A DNA stretch of 64,000 nt from Kordiimonadaceae bacterium (GTDB lineage: Bacteria > Pseudomonadota > Alphaproteobacteria > Sphingomonadales > Kordiimonadaceae): contig JAEPQB010000001.1 in NCBI GenBank assembly GCA_017640725.1, forward strand, positions 1,922,001-1,986,000. The letters are read 5' to 3'. Under the pieces are notes generated by a model, which was not told the DNA's origin, searched no databases, and was given only the letters and a program-made list of their open reading frames with translations. The position numbers and the translations under genes are program-made. Below are positions 9,139 to 18,040 of this stretch, piece after piece. Position 1 is the first letter of the stretch. Each line of letters opens with the position of its first letter.

Positions 9139-10425
9139 ATGCTTAAGACGTTGATCGCATCAGTCGCGGTTCTAGTAGTTGGCGCAAGCGCAATTGCTGC
9201 AGAAGGTGATACGTATCTGACGGCTGGTTCCATGTTGGATATTGAAACTGGTGCAATTGTGGAAAGCCCAGCGCTGGTGATCCGCGATGGCCGCATCGTG
9301 GCACTTGGAACGCAGGGCAGCCTGGATGCGCCAGACGGCGCCGAGATTGTCGATTTGGCTGATGCAACCCTTTTGCCTGGTCTGATGGACATGCATGTGC
9401 ACCTTTCAGGCGATGCGGGCGGCAATTTTTTTGCTGGCCTCAGCTATTCGGCGCCCCGGCAAGCCATTGTCGCTGCAAAAAATGCGCGCAAAACTCTCAT
9501 GGCCGGATTTACGACGGTCCGTGATGTGGGCGCGGGTGGATACAGCGTGATTGCTGTGCGGGATGGCATCGACGCTGGTGACATCATTGGTCCGCGTATT
9601 TTTGCAGTGGGTCATGCCATTGGCATAACAGGCGGCCACTGCGACAATAATTTCTTCCCCCCAGAGATACAGGCCAAGAGTGGCGGTGCGGCAGATGGTC
9701 CGTGGGCTATTCGGGCGAAAGTTCGCGAACAAATCAAATATGGCGCCAATGCCATCAAGGTGTGCGCGACCGGTGGTGTGTTTTCAAAAGGCACCAAAGT
9801 CGGCGTTCAGCAACTGACGCTGGAGGAACTGAAGGCAGCGGTTGAAGAAGCCCACCTGCGCGGCCTGACGGTTGCGGCTCATGCTCATGGCGGAGACGGC
9901 ATTAAAGCGGCCATCGTTGCAGGTGTGGACTCCATTGAGCACGCGAGCTTTGCGGACGCGGAAGCGATTAACCTTGCGAAGGAGTTTGGCACCTACTTCT
10001 CCATGGATATTTACAATACCGAATACACGCTGGCATTCGGTGAAGCGAACGGTGTGCCCGAAGAAAACATGAACAAAGAACGGCTGGTTTCCAAAGTGCA
10101 GCGTGCCGCATTCACGCAAGCGGCGGCCTCGGGTGTGAAAATGGTGTTCGGTTCAGATGCGGCCATTTACCCGCACGGCGACAACGCCAAACAACTTTCA
10201 CGCATGGTACAGTTTGGCATGACGCCGTTGCAGGCCCTGCAGGCAGCAACGATAAATGCCGCATCACTTATGAAGATGGAGAATGACATCGGAGCGCTTA
10301 AAGAAGGCTTTGCGGCCGATATCATTGCCGTCAAAGGCAATCCGCTCGAAGATATCACTGTGCTGGAAACCGTTGACTTTGTGATGATGGGCGGCGCTGT
10401 CGTAAAATCAGTCACCAATAACTAA
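9139..10425 (+). CDS. Exported metal-dependent amidohydrolase, Xaa-Pro dipeptidase-like
   Basis: 428 residues. Signal peptide about residues 1-20. Amidohydrolase superfamily TIM barrel with the HxH pair (H86, H88 in DMHVH), a lysine strand IKVCATGGV carrying the candidate carboxylated bridging Lys, histidines in AAHAHGG and SIEHASF, and the final Asp in FGSDAAIYPHG. These features match the subgroup shown in other proteobacteria to act as prolidases/carboxypeptidases on X-Pro or acyl-amino acids. GGGAGGGG precedes the ATG at 9139 (an ATG at 9118 has no such site). It is 13 bases from the M24 gene, so both are likely one operon of proline-peptide hydrolysis. Confidence 0.87.
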   Translation: MLKTLIASVAVLVVGASAIAAEGDTYLTAGSMLDIETGAIVESPALVIRDGRIVALGTQGSLDAPDGAEIVDLADATLLPGLMDMHVHLSGDAGGNFFAGLSYSAPRQAIVAAKNARKTLMAGFTTVRDVGAGGYSVIAVRDGIDAGDIIGPRIFAVGHAIGITGGHCDNNFFPPEIQAKSGGAADGPWAIRAKVREQIKYGANAIKVCATGGVFSKGTKVGVQQLTLEELKAAVEEAHLRGLTVAAHAHGGDGIKAAIVAGVDSIEHASFADAEAINLAKEFGTYFSMDIYNTEYTLAFGEANGVPEENMNKERLVSKVQRAAFTQAAASGVKMVFGSDAAIYPHGDNAKQLSRMVQFGMTPLQALQAATINAASLMKMENDIGALKEGFAADIIAVKGNPLEDITVLETVDFVMMGGAVVKSVTNN

Positions 10426-10438
10426 AGGCGCACCGACT

Positions 10439-11707
10439 ATGTTTTCAAAACGATCCTTTCTGAAAGGCGCACTTGGTGTAACGGCGGCGTCAGTGGTCGC
10501 GCCAAGCGTACTTGCAGCTACTCAGCCCGGGAGCGGGCTCAACAACATTGCGGGTGACGCCGTGCCAATCTCGGTTGAGGAGCGCAAAGCGCGTGTTGCT
10601 CGTGCTCAGGAGTTGATGAGGGAGTACGGACTCTCTGCCGTGCTGATTGAGCCGGGCTCTTCCATGCAATATTTCGCAGGCATTCGCTGGGGGCGGAGCG
10701 AGCGGCTGACGGCTGTCATCATCCCGGCTGAAGGCGAGATTGCTGTTGTAACGCCTTATTTTGAGGAGCCCACCGTTCGGGAGCGTATGAGCTTCGGGGA
10801 TGATGTCCGCACCTGGCATGAACATGAAAGCCCCTTTGCGCGGGTAGCAGAGATTCTGAAAGATCGCGGTGTGGCGGGCGGTATTGTGGGCTTTGAACCG
10901 ACCGTGCGCTATTTTGTAGTTGAGGGCTTAAAGGGCGAGGGCATAGAAGTTGCGGACGGCTGGCCGGTTACATATGGCTGCCGAATGATAAAAACTACCC
11001 ACGAACTGCAGCTGATGCACAAGGCCAATGAAATTACGCTCAAAGCCTACGAAGAGGTGTGGGATAAACTCGAAGCTGGCATGGCCCCTTCAGATATCAA
11101 TGCAATGATGCGCAGCTCACAGACGGCGCTCGGCGGTAGCAGTATTTGGGGGATGGCGCTGCTCGCTGAAGCAAGTGCATACCCACACGGCACCAACACA
11201 CCGCAGTCCTTGAAGGAAGGTGATATTGTCCTGATGGACTGTGGCTGTAGTGTTGAAGGGTATCGTTCTGACATTTCGCGCACTTTTGTGTTTGGCGAAC
11301 CGTCAAAGCACCAGCAGGAAGTTTGGAATACAGTTCGACAAGGGCAAAATGTTGCTATGGCAGCGGCTCAAATCGGGCGGCCGACGGGGTCGGTAGATGA
11401 TGCCGTTCGTCGATACTATGAAAGCCAAGGATGGGGCCCGGACTATCAAACGCCGGGGCTGAGCCATCGCACCGGCCATGGTATAGGCATGGATATCCAC
11501 GAACCCGTGAATTTTGTGCGCGGAGAGACCGAGCCTCTTGCACCCGGTATGTGTTTTTCCAACGAACCCGGGCTGTACGATTTTGATGCATTTGGTGTTC
11601 GGATCGAGGACTGTATATACATGACCGAGGCGGGGCCAAAATGGTTCACTGAACCGCCTGAAAGTCTTGAAAAGCCAGTCGGGAAGGTTGCGGCTGTGCC
11701 AAGTTAG
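10439..11707 (+). CDS. Exported M24 family metallopeptidase (Xaa-Pro aminopeptidase/dipeptidase)
   Basis: 422 residues, pita-bread fold. All five dinuclear-metal ligands are present: D267 (MDCG), D278 (RSDISRTF), H347 (TGHGIGMDIHE), E376 (SNEPG) and E390 (VRIED). An N-terminal creatinase-like domain precedes them. The N-terminus SKRSFLKGALG resembles a Tat signal with Lys in the first twin-arginine position, followed by a hydrophobic stretch and SVLAA, so Tat export after metal loading is plausible. It removes N-terminal residues preceding proline, or splits X-Pro dipeptides. Thirteen bases after the amidohydrolase gene; the pair plus upstream S9 peptidase gives three unrelated folds for proline peptides. 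Confidence 0.9.
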   Translation: MFSKRSFLKGALGVTAASVVAPSVLAATQPGSGLNNIAGDAVPISVEERKARVARAQELMREYGLSAVLIEPGSSMQYFAGIRWGRSERLTAVIIPAEGEIAVVTPYFEEPTVRERMSFGDDVRTWHEHESPFARVAEILKDRGVAGGIVGFEPTVRYFVVEGLKGEGIEVADGWPVTYGCRMIKTTHELQLMHKANEITLKAYEEVWDKLEAGMAPSDINAMMRSSQTALGGSSIWGMALLAEASAYPHGTNTPQSLKEGDIVLMDCGCSVEGYRSDISRTFVFGEPSKHQQEVWNTVRQGQNVAMAAAQIGRPTGSVDDAVRRYYESQGWGPDYQTPGLSHRTGHGIGMDIHEPVNFVRGETEPLAPGMCFSNEPGLYDFDAFGVRIEDCIYMTEAGPKWFTEPPESLEKPVGKVAAVPS

Positions 11708-11743
11708 CCCTTTTGTGCTAATATCACATATGCCGGCAGTATG

Positions 11744-11760
11744 TTCTCTCGGCGAGAGAA
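11744..11760. promoter_or_regulatory. 17-base perfect palindrome upstream of the PAS gene, operator candidate
   Basis: TTCTCTCG and CGAGAGAA flank a single G. It lies 58 bases before the PAS-protein start, after the M24 stop. No T tract follows, so it is more like a protein-binding site than a terminator. Binding factor unknown. Confidence 0.4.
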
Positions 11761-11818
11761 GGCCTTAGCTACCGCGAATGGGAAACGGTATGGCCAAACA
11801 AGATGGACGGGCTTGCCT

Positions 11819-12346
11819 ATGAATATGGCGCCAGACGCCAACCCGAATATTGAAGGCTTCAGAATTGAAGATGCCGAAGACGTGCGCCACAAAAGCGAGA
11901 CGATCGATTTTTTGCTGCGTTATTTCGAAGAAAAAACGGGCGGTTCGCGGCTGCCGAGGCGCGAAGACCTCAACCCTATTGAACTTAAAGATTATCTTCC
12001 TCAAATCGGCCTGTTTGAACCCATTTTGAACGCCAAAGGCCAAGTTTCAGATATATATATTTCCCTGCTAGGCAGCCGTTTGGATGACTTTTACGGACGA
12101 ATGACCGGCAAAAAGATTAGCGAACATAAACAGGTGCAAATTGCCATGCGGATTATTCAGTCTTGTCGGCAATGTATTGAATTGAAAAGGCCGGTAGTGG
12201 TATCGGCCGACGCTTTGTCAGAGGAGAAGAACTTTCTCTCCATCATGGTGCTCTATGTGCCCATGTCCTCTGACGGAGAAACAATTGACCGGATATTCCT
12301 GCATAATCGGGTGACGTCAAAATTTCCCGCAGGCAATTCTCTTTGA
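11819..12346 (+). CDS. PAS_5-type PAS domain protein
   Basis: 175-residue soluble protein. The LPRREDLNPIELKDYLPQI segment near residue 43 followed by a hydrophobic beta strand matches the PF07310-like PAS family almost confined to Alphaproteobacteria. No HTH, kinase or cyclase domain is attached, so it is a stand-alone sensor or adaptor. The ATG at 11819 has GGACGG upstream; an in-frame ATG at 11741 would read through a palindrome and is rejected. It is preceded by an operator-like palindrome and followed by the KefF/KefC pair 72 bases on, without evidence for co-transcription. Confidence 0.72.
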   Translation: MNMAPDANPNIEGFRIEDAEDVRHKSETIDFLLRYFEEKTGGSRLPRREDLNPIELKDYLPQIGLFEPILNAKGQVSDIYISLLGSRLDDFYGRMTGKKISEHKQVQIAMRIIQSCRQCIELKRPVVVSADALSEEKNFLSIMVLYVPMSSDGETIDRIFLHNRVTSKFPAGNSL

Positions 12347-12417
12347 CTTTTAGGCAAGAAAAAGTCGCCTAGTCTTGGTTTGATTTGGTGGCATCAGCCG
12401 CGTACTGTAGCCGGTAT

Positions 12418-12957
12418 ATGAAAAACATCCTGCTGTTGCATTGCCATCCTTGGCCTCACAAATCGCGCTACAACCGCCGACTGCTTGCTGCTGCGCGCAA
12501 GTTAAAAGGGGTGGAGTGCCGGGATTTGTACGAACTCTATCCCACTCTTCATGTCAATGAAGAGGCAGAGCAACTGGCTCTCACAAAAGCCGATGTGGTG
12601 GTTTTCCTGTTTCCCATCTACTGGTTCAGTGCGCCTGCACTCATGAAAGAATGGACTGACGTTGTTCTTCAGGCGGGGTTTGCTTTTGGCGAAGGCGGAA
12701 CTGCCTTACAGGGCAAACAAGTGCTTTTGGCCGTGTCAACGGGCGGCGCAGAACAATCGTATGCCCCGGGAGGGCAGCACGGCGCAGATATCAGCGCGTT
12801 TTTGCTCCCCTTTGAAATGACGTTCAAATTCTGTGGGATGGATCTGCTGGAACCTTTTGTAACGTTCGATGTTCGCTCCCTGGACAATGAAGCGATAACA
12901 AAACAGGCACGTATTTTTGTGGAACGCCTCACTAAGCTCGCTGGGGAAAAAGCATGA
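12418..12957 (+). CDS. KefF/KefG-like NAD(P)H quinone oxidoreductase (flavodoxin fold)
   Basis: 179 residues of the Flavodoxin_2 fold: N-terminal NILLLHCHPW FMN-phosphate loop, FLFPIYWFSAPALMKEWTDVV interface segment and LLAVSTGGAEQSY near residue 105. It is the ancillary subunit type that activates KefB/KefC K+ efflux channels during electrophile stress. The stop overlaps the ATG of the antiporter gene by four bases (ATGA), giving translational coupling and strong support for a complex. Start ATG at 12418 chosen because the fold begins immediately; the upstream in-frame start adds unconserved residues. Confidence 0.85.
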   Translation: MKNILLLHCHPWPHKSRYNRRLLAAARKLKGVECRDLYELYPTLHVNEEAEQLALTKADVVVFLFPIYWFSAPALMKEWTDVVLQAGFAFGEGGTALQGKQVLLAVSTGGAEQSYAPGGQHGADISAFLLPFEMTFKFCGMDLLEPFVTFDVRSLDNEAITKQARIFVERLTKLAGEKA

Positions 12958-14747
12958 TGGAAGAACCCGACTTTTTAACCAGCGCATTCATTTACCTGTT
13001 GGCTGCGGTTGTAGCCGTTCCGCTGTTCAAGCGGTTGGGCCTTGGCTCTATCCTCGGCTATTTGGTCGCTGGCATGGTGATTGGCCCTTGGGGCATCGGC
13101 GTCATTCGCGACGTAAATGCCATCCTGCAATTTTCAGAATTTGGCATTGCTATGCTGATGTTCCTGATTGGCCTTGAGCTTAAACCGTCAACATTATGGC
13201 AGCTTAGGCGCCGATTGCTTGGATTAGGCACCATGCAGGTGGGCATTTCCACGCTGATTATCGGATTACTGGTGTATATGTCTGGCGTTTCGATAGGCAT
13301 GTCACTGGCTGTCGGTATCGGTCTTGCCCTCTCGTCAACGCCGATTGCGCTGCAAACACTGGAAGAGCGCGGCCAAAGCAAAACCGATGTTGGCGAAGCC
13401 ACCTTTGCGGTGCTGTTGTTTCAGGATTTGTCGATCATTCCAGTTCTGGCATTTGTGCCCATTCTTGGTGCGGGGGCTGGAGCGGCCAACTTTATATTGG
13501 AAACAGAGCTCAAAATATTGGCCGTACTGGCGTTCTTCGTCTTCTCAAGCAGGTTTTTGCTTCGCCCCTTGTTCCGTTACATCGCCATGACAGGCCTCAG
13601 GGAAGTCTTTACGAGCTTTTCTCTATTCCTGGTGGTGGGAAGCGGACTGTTGACCGAACTTGCGGGTGTTTCCATGGCACTGGGAACGTTTATGGCGGGC
13701 GTTCTGCTCGCAGACAGTGAATACCGACACGAACTGGAACTCAACATCGAACCCTTCAAAGGGTTGTTGATGGGTTTGTTCTTCATTGCGGTTGGCATGA
13801 CCGTCGATATTGGTCTGTTCATCGCAGATCCGATTGAGATTTTGATGTTAGTTGGAGCTCTAATGGCCGTGAAGGGCCTTGTGCTCCTGGCGATTGCCCG
13901 CTCGGCGGGGTTTACGCTTAACGATCAGATATTCTTCGCGCTTTTGATAGCGCCAGCGGGCGAGTTTGCCTTTGTCATGATCTCGCTTCTTACATCGGCT
14001 GCCATGATGCCCGCTGCTGTGGCGGCAAAACTGCTCGTGGTGGCCTCAGTGTCCATGCTGCTGGCGCCACTAACCATTTTCGTACGAGACTTGGTGACGA
14101 GGCATATGACGTCGCTCGAGGACCATGAAAGTGACGTTGAGGCGGACGAGGGACATGTCATTATCGCGGGTTTTGGCCGTTTTGGACAAATCATCGGACG
14201 ACTGATGCTGTCCTTGAAGATTCCCACCGTTATCGTCGACAGTAACCCCAACCACATCGAAAACCTGAGCAAGTTTGGTTACAAGGTGTTCTACGGCGAT
14301 GTGACGCGCCTTGATTTGCTGGAGGCGGCGGGCGCCAAAGACGCGCGGTTGCTGGTTTTGGCGATGGACGACCCCAATGCGGTTCTAAAAGCGGCGAAAA
14401 TTGCCAGCAAACATTTTCCCAAACTAACCAAATTGGCGCGCGCTTCCACGCGCGGGGACGTGATGAATTTGAAGGACGCCGGTGTTGATCATGTGCGGCG
14501 GGAAGCGTTTGCTTCGTCCCTCGAGATTGGTGAAATGGCACTCAGAGAGCTCGGTTACCCTGCGCACCTGGCGCACCGGACCGCCGGTCGTTTCCGTCGC
14601 TATGACGAATTGGCGATCGAAACCGTGGCGGAATTTCGCGATGATGAAGCAGCGATTATTGACTTTGCCAAAAGGTCGCGTAAACAGCTCGAAGATTTGA
14701 TGGATCATGACGCTGCGTCCAATCTGAACGAGGATAAAGGCTGGTAG
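12954..14747 (+). CDS. KefB/KefC-type K+/H+ antiporter with TrkA-N domain
   Basis: 597 residues. Residues 8-385 are a CPA2 Na_H_Exchanger domain with about twelve helices (LGSILGYLVAGMVIGPWGIG; GIAMLMFLIGLELKP near residue 70). A Rossmann TrkA-N domain follows from about residue 400 with HVIIAGFGRFGQ as nucleotide loop and VIVDSNPNHIE after it. Family members export K+ when glutathione adducts bind, acidifying the cytoplasm to protect against electrophiles; the coupled KefF-like subunit fits this. The C-terminal tail is charged and short. GGGGAAAA precedes the ATG inside the upstream gene. Confidence 0.92.
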   Translation: MMEEPDFLTSAFIYLLAAVVAVPLFKRLGLGSILGYLVAGMVIGPWGIGVIRDVNAILQFSEFGIAMLMFLIGLELKPSTLWQLRRRLLGLGTMQVGISTLIIGLLVYMSGVSIGMSLAVGIGLALSSTPIALQTLEERGQSKTDVGEATFAVLLFQDLSIIPVLAFVPILGAGAGAANFILETELKILAVLAFFVFSSRFLLRPLFRYIAMTGLREVFTSFSLFLVVGSGLLTELAGVSMALGTFMAGVLLADSEYRHELELNIEPFKGLLMGLFFIAVGMTVDIGLFIADPIEILMLVGALMAVKGLVLLAIARSAGFTLNDQIFFALLIAPAGEFAFVMISLLTSAAMMPAAVAAKLLVVASVSMLLAPLTIFVRDLVTRHMTSLEDHESDVEADEGHVIIAGFGRFGQIIGRLMLSLKIPTVIVDSNPNHIENLSKFGYKVFYGDVTRLDLLEAAGAKDARLLVLAMDDPNAVLKAAKIASKHFPKLTKLARASTRGDVMNLKDAGVDHVRREAFASSLEIGEMALRELGYPAHLAHRTAGRFRRYDELAIETVAEFRDDEAAIIDFAKRSRKQLEDLMDHDAASNLNEDKGW

Positions 14748-14791
14748 TTTTCCAGTGCCAATTTAGAACGAGCGAATTGCGAGCTGAGATA

Positions 14792-15070
14792 ATGCAAAAC
14801 CTGAAAGTTGCAGTCACCAAGAATGGCGAGCCGTTTCTTGACGGAAACTTTGAAGTCACCGATGAAAACTATTCGGCGGTGAAAGCACTTTTGCCGGAAG
14901 TTGATATGACACGGGCGCAGGCTGCTTCGATGCTCAGCGGTTATATGCATGCGCAGGACGTTGGACAGGTCACTGAAGATATGGGAAAAATTGCCCTCAT
15001 TGCTGCCGTTTTTTTCCTCGAAGCAGGCGAAACAGACATCATTGTACCTCTACAAGAAAACGATCAGTAA
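14792..15070 (+). CDS. Small conserved-looking hypothetical protein
   Basis: 92 residues, family not recognised. Acidic and soluble, with a helical middle (TRAQAASMLSGYMHAQDVG) and a hydrophobic segment IALIAAVFFLEAG near residue 70 that may be core helix rather than membrane helix. Start ATG at 14792 preceded by GAGCTGAG. It lies 45 bases after the antiporter gene and may be read from the same transcript. Confidence 0.5.
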   Translation: MQNLKVAVTKNGEPFLDGNFEVTDENYSAVKALLPEVDMTRAQAASMLSGYMHAQDVGQVTEDMGKIALIAAVFFLEAGETDIIVPLQENDQ

Positions 15071-15193
15071 ATTCCATTCGACAATTTTGAGCGTGACGAA
15101 CGTTAACAGTTTGTGCATAGTTTTTAGTTATCAGTGGGTTAGAGGATTTCTTCAGAGTTTTTGCAGGGGCACGTGGCACGCCAACCCGTATAC

Positions 15194-15210
15194 TGGCACA
15201 AGCTATGCAT
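15194..15210 (+). promoter_or_regulatory. Candidate sigma-54 (-24/-12) promoter for the nonulosonate cluster
   Basis: TGGCAC, five bases, then ATGCAT: the GG at 15195 and GC at 15207 are separated by exactly ten bases as RpoN promoters require; only the first T of the TTGC element deviates. Transcription would begin near 15220, some 55 bases before the first gene. Upstream AT-rich sequence leaves room for an activator. Sigma-54 control would link the cluster to flagellar assembly. Match by eye only. Confidence 0.5.
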
Positions 15211-15273
15211 CCCTATAGAGGCTTAACAAAGGTGGCTCGGTTGAAATCCAATTGCGCCCGAAGGAACGCGAAC

Positions 15274-16206
15274 ATGATAAGAGCGACAATCCTGATAGAT
15301 TGTGGACGCCAATCCGGCCTCGGCCGGGTGCGACGTACGCTCACGCTTTTGGATGCATTCCGCGCTCAAGATGCGCAAGCGCGCGTTTTCCTTAGCGATG
15401 AAGAAGGCGCAGGTCTGGTTGCCGCCAAGGGTTACGACTATGAAGTTGGAATGCCCACAGACCTTGAAGATGATATTTTGATCGTTGACACATGCACGCT
15501 TGATAGCTCTCAAATCAACCACCTTTGCGGAAAAGCCAGGGTCAGCTGCGTCATCGATGACCTTGGTCAGCGCCCCGTTAAATGTGACTATGTGATCAAT
15601 CCTAATTTGTACGCGAAATCTGTGGACTACGGCCAATATCACGCGCGCAAAATTTTCCATGGACCCGCTCACTCTTTACTTGCCAAAGACTTTTTCAACT
15701 GGAAGTCGGCTGATCAAGAACGAGAAGGTATTGTGGTCAGTTTTGGTGGAACCGATGACGGTGCGCTTGCCGCAACGGTTGCAGGCCAGCTATGTGCTAA
15801 AACAAACGAAACGATTTATGTTCCTGTTCCGGACTATATTGAGCCTTCACACAAGCTGAAAGAGCTCGAGCGTACAAAACCAAACATAAAATTGCTGATT
15901 AACCCTGCGATGCCCGAGCTATTGGGTCATTCAAGACTTTATGTTGGAGCTGCCGGTGCAACCGTTTTGGAGGCGCTGGCGTCCGGATGCCGTGTCTGTG
16001 TGGCGGCAACGCAGTCAGACCAAGTGCAAAATGTAGCTTTTTTGCCCACGATCGGCATCCCAGCATTGAGCTCTTTCAACCCTGATGCGCTAGCTGCGAT
16101 GGCCGCCGATCTGCTCGACAGCGATAAGCCGGCCGTGGTGTTCGACGCAAATGCGCCCATGGATATCGCGACGGCAGCTCTTGATACATACCATCAGGTT
16201 GCCTGA
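15274..16206 (+). CDS. PseG/SpsG-like UDP-sugar hydrolase homologue with altered catalytic site
   Basis: 310 residues, GT-B fold of the PseG family, which removes UDP from the 2,4-diacetamido sugar precursor of pseudaminic acid. The glycine-rich N-terminal loop reads GLGRVRR (residues 15-21); Campylobacter PseG has GFGHIKR, where His17 is the proposed catalytic base, so the base is Arg18 here. The DHYG segment is replaced by DTCT. The nucleotide half is intact: VSFGGTDDG, then GAAGATVLEALASG and a QSDQVQN stretch. Start ATG at 15274 follows AAGGAA. First of four tightly spaced genes. It may use another catalytic residue, act on another nucleotide sugar, or be a glycosyltransferase-like relative. 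Confidence 0.75.
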   Translation: MIRATILIDCGRQSGLGRVRRTLTLLDAFRAQDAQARVFLSDEEGAGLVAAKGYDYEVGMPTDLEDDILIVDTCTLDSSQINHLCGKARVSCVIDDLGQRPVKCDYVINPNLYAKSVDYGQYHARKIFHGPAHSLLAKDFFNWKSADQEREGIVVSFGGTDDGALAATVAGQLCAKTNETIYVPVPDYIEPSHKLKELERTKPNIKLLINPAMPELLGHSRLYVGAAGATVLEALASGCRVCVAATQSDQVQNVAFLPTIGIPALSSFNPDALAAMAADLLDSDKPAVVFDANAPMDIATAALDTYHQVA

Positions 16207-16235
16207 AGCCCGGTTGCGGATAGACAGGAACCGTC

Positions 16236-16913
16236 ATGGCTTTTCCAAAAGCACTCTTGATTGACCTAGACGATACTTTGTTCCCAGAACGCGCCTATGT
16301 CGAAAGTGGGTTTCGTGCTGTTGCAGCTTTTTTGGAAGAAACGCGTCAACTTCCTGCGGATTACAGCTTCCCATCAATGATGGCGTTCCTGGAGCTTGAG
16401 GGACGTGGCGCAATATTTGATCGGATAATTGAGCGCTTTGAAATTCGCGGTGCCGAGGGGCTGGTAGAAGAGTGTGTGAAGGTTTACCGAACTCATACGC
16501 CCGAAATACACCCTTATGAAGGGGTCGAAACAACCATAGAATCCCTTAGAGAACATTGCACAATGGCACTGGTAACCAATGGTCACCCCGATATGCAGCG
16601 GCGAAAACTGGACGCCTTGGGGTTGGATCATTTTTTCGAGGTGGTCATATTCTGCGATGCTGTCATGGCGCCCAAACCTGCTGTGGAGGGTATTGAACTG
16701 GCGATAAGCAAGCTGGGTGCATCCAGCAATGATTGTATGTTTATTGGCGACAACCCAAATACAGATGGGTTGGCTGCCGGCAAGGCAGGTATTCCGTTTT
16801 TGCGTGTCAGAACAGAGCGATTTAAAAGCGTGGACATGGCGACATCAGAAGTTTCGGCATTTTCTGAAGTGCCAGACTATTTAAGCGCGCACGCGCATAA
16901 AATGCGTTTGTAA
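16236..16913 (+). CDS. HAD-superfamily (subfamily I) phosphatase in nonulosonate cluster
   Basis: 225 residues with all four HAD motifs: DLDDT (residues 10-14; nucleophile and acid), VTNG (motif II Thr), PKP Lys (motif III) and GDNPNTD (motif IV). An alpha-helical cap lies between motifs I and II. Thirty bases after the PseG-like gene with AGGAACC before ATG. In sialate-type pathways a HAD enzyme removes a phosphate left by a phosphorylated precursor; canonical pseudaminate synthesis does not need it, so its presence hints at a phosphorylated intermediate or a detoxifying role. Substrate inferred only. Confidence 0.82.
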   Translation: MAFPKALLIDLDDTLFPERAYVESGFRAVAAFLEETRQLPADYSFPSMMAFLELEGRGAIFDRIIERFEIRGAEGLVEECVKVYRTHTPEIHPYEGVETTIESLREHCTMALVTNGHPDMQRRKLDALGLDHFFEVVIFCDAVMAPKPAVEGIELAISKLGASSNDCMFIGDNPNTDGLAAGKAGIPFLRVRTERFKSVDMATSEVSAFSEVPDYLSAHAHKMRL

Positions 16914-16957
16914 TTCCATCATTTGCTTGCCTAAATAGTCTAGGAATGGGGACGTAA

Positions 16958-18040
16958 ATGAACTCAGGAGCACCGGTTAAAAGTTTTGCGGTTGCGGATC
17001 ACACCGTTGGTGCGGATGCGTCGCCATTCGTGGTGGCTGAGATTTCAGGCAATCATGGCGGCGACATTGGTAAGGCATTTGCCCTCATAGAGGCGGCCGC
17101 TGAATCGGGTGCCAATGCCGTCAAATTCCAAACCTATGAACCACAAACCATCACCATTAGGAACGATGGTCCTGCGTTCGTTGTTCAAACAGACCTGTGG
17201 AAAGGGCAAAGCCTTTACGATCTGTATGAAAAAGCCCAAACGCCTTTCGCATGGCACGACCAATTATTTGCTAAAGCAGAAAGTGTCGGCATAGCCGCCT
17301 TTAGCGCTCCATTCGATCCTTCAGCCGTCGACCTTCTGGAGGCATTGAAATGCCCTTTGTACAAAATTGCCTCCTGCGAACTTGTGGACATTCCTCTTAT
17401 TGAGAAAGTTGCTGCCACCGGTAAGCCGATGATTATGTCCACCGGTATGGCATCATTTGATGAAATAGACGAAGCCATTGCCTGCGCTCGTGGGGCAGGT
17501 GCCCAGGAATTAGCCATTCTCCATTGTATCAGCGGCTATCCATCGACGCACGCAGACGCGAATCTTGCGACAATGGTCGCATTGCGCGAACGATTTGGCT
17601 GCATTGTGGGGCTGTCGGATCATTCGCCGGGCAGTACCATCGCTACCGCAGCGGTCGCACTCGGGGCAAAAGTTATCGAAAAACATATCTGCCTTGAGCG
17701 AGGCGACGGCAGCGTCGACAGCGATTTTTCCCTGAGTCCCTCGGAGTTCAAAAATCTTGTACAGGATTGCAGAAATGCCCATGCTGCCTTGGGTCAGGTG
17801 GTCAATGGCGCAACCACAGCTGAACAGGACAGCTTGCGCTTTCGCCGTTCTTTGTTTGTTGTTGCCAATATGGCAAAAGGCGAGGCCTTCACGGAGGAGA
17901 ACCTGAGATCAATCCGGCCGTCCGGAGGTTTGCACACAAGGAACTATGCTGACCTTATGGGGCAAAAGGCTGCATGTGATATCCGGGCGGGCACGGCTCT
18001 TGCTTGGGACATGGTGGACAAAAACGGGTGCGAGACATGA
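16958..18040 (+). CDS. pseI: Pseudaminic acid synthase-like NeuB family enzyme
   Basis: 360 residues. N-terminal TIM barrel (about 20-280) with VAEISGNHGGD, KFQTYEP, SAPFD, and a C-terminal SAF antifreeze-like domain (about 300-355, SLFVVANMAKGE). The GQSLYDLYEKAQTPFAWH region is characteristic of pseudaminate synthases versus sialate or legionaminate synthases. It condenses a six-carbon deoxy diacetamido sugar with phosphoenolpyruvate. ATG at 16958 with GGGGACG upstream. Four-base overlap with the ATP-grasp gene. Substrate by homology; the altered PseG neighbour leaves some doubt. Confidence 0.85.
   Translation: MNSGAPVKSFAVADHTVGADASPFVVAEISGNHGGDIGKAFALIEAAAESGANAVKFQTYEPQTITIRNDGPAFVVQTDLWKGQSLYDLYEKAQTPFAWHDQLFAKAESVGIAAFSAPFDPSAVDLLEALKCPLYKIASCELVDIPLIEKVAATGKPMIMSTGMASFDEIDEAIACARGAGAQELAILHCISGYPSTHADANLATMVALRERFGCIVGLSDHSPGSTIATAAVALGAKVIEKHICLERGDGSVDSDFSLSPSEFKNLVQDCRNAHAALGQVVNGATTAEQDSLRFRRSLFVVANMAKGEAFTEENLRSIRPSGGLHTRNYADLMGQKAACDIRAGTALAWDMVDKNGCET

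Noticed and set aside
15174-15188. Second TGGCAC as sigma-54 promoter
   Set aside because: Ten bases after GG the sequence is CG, not GC, so the -12 element is missing.
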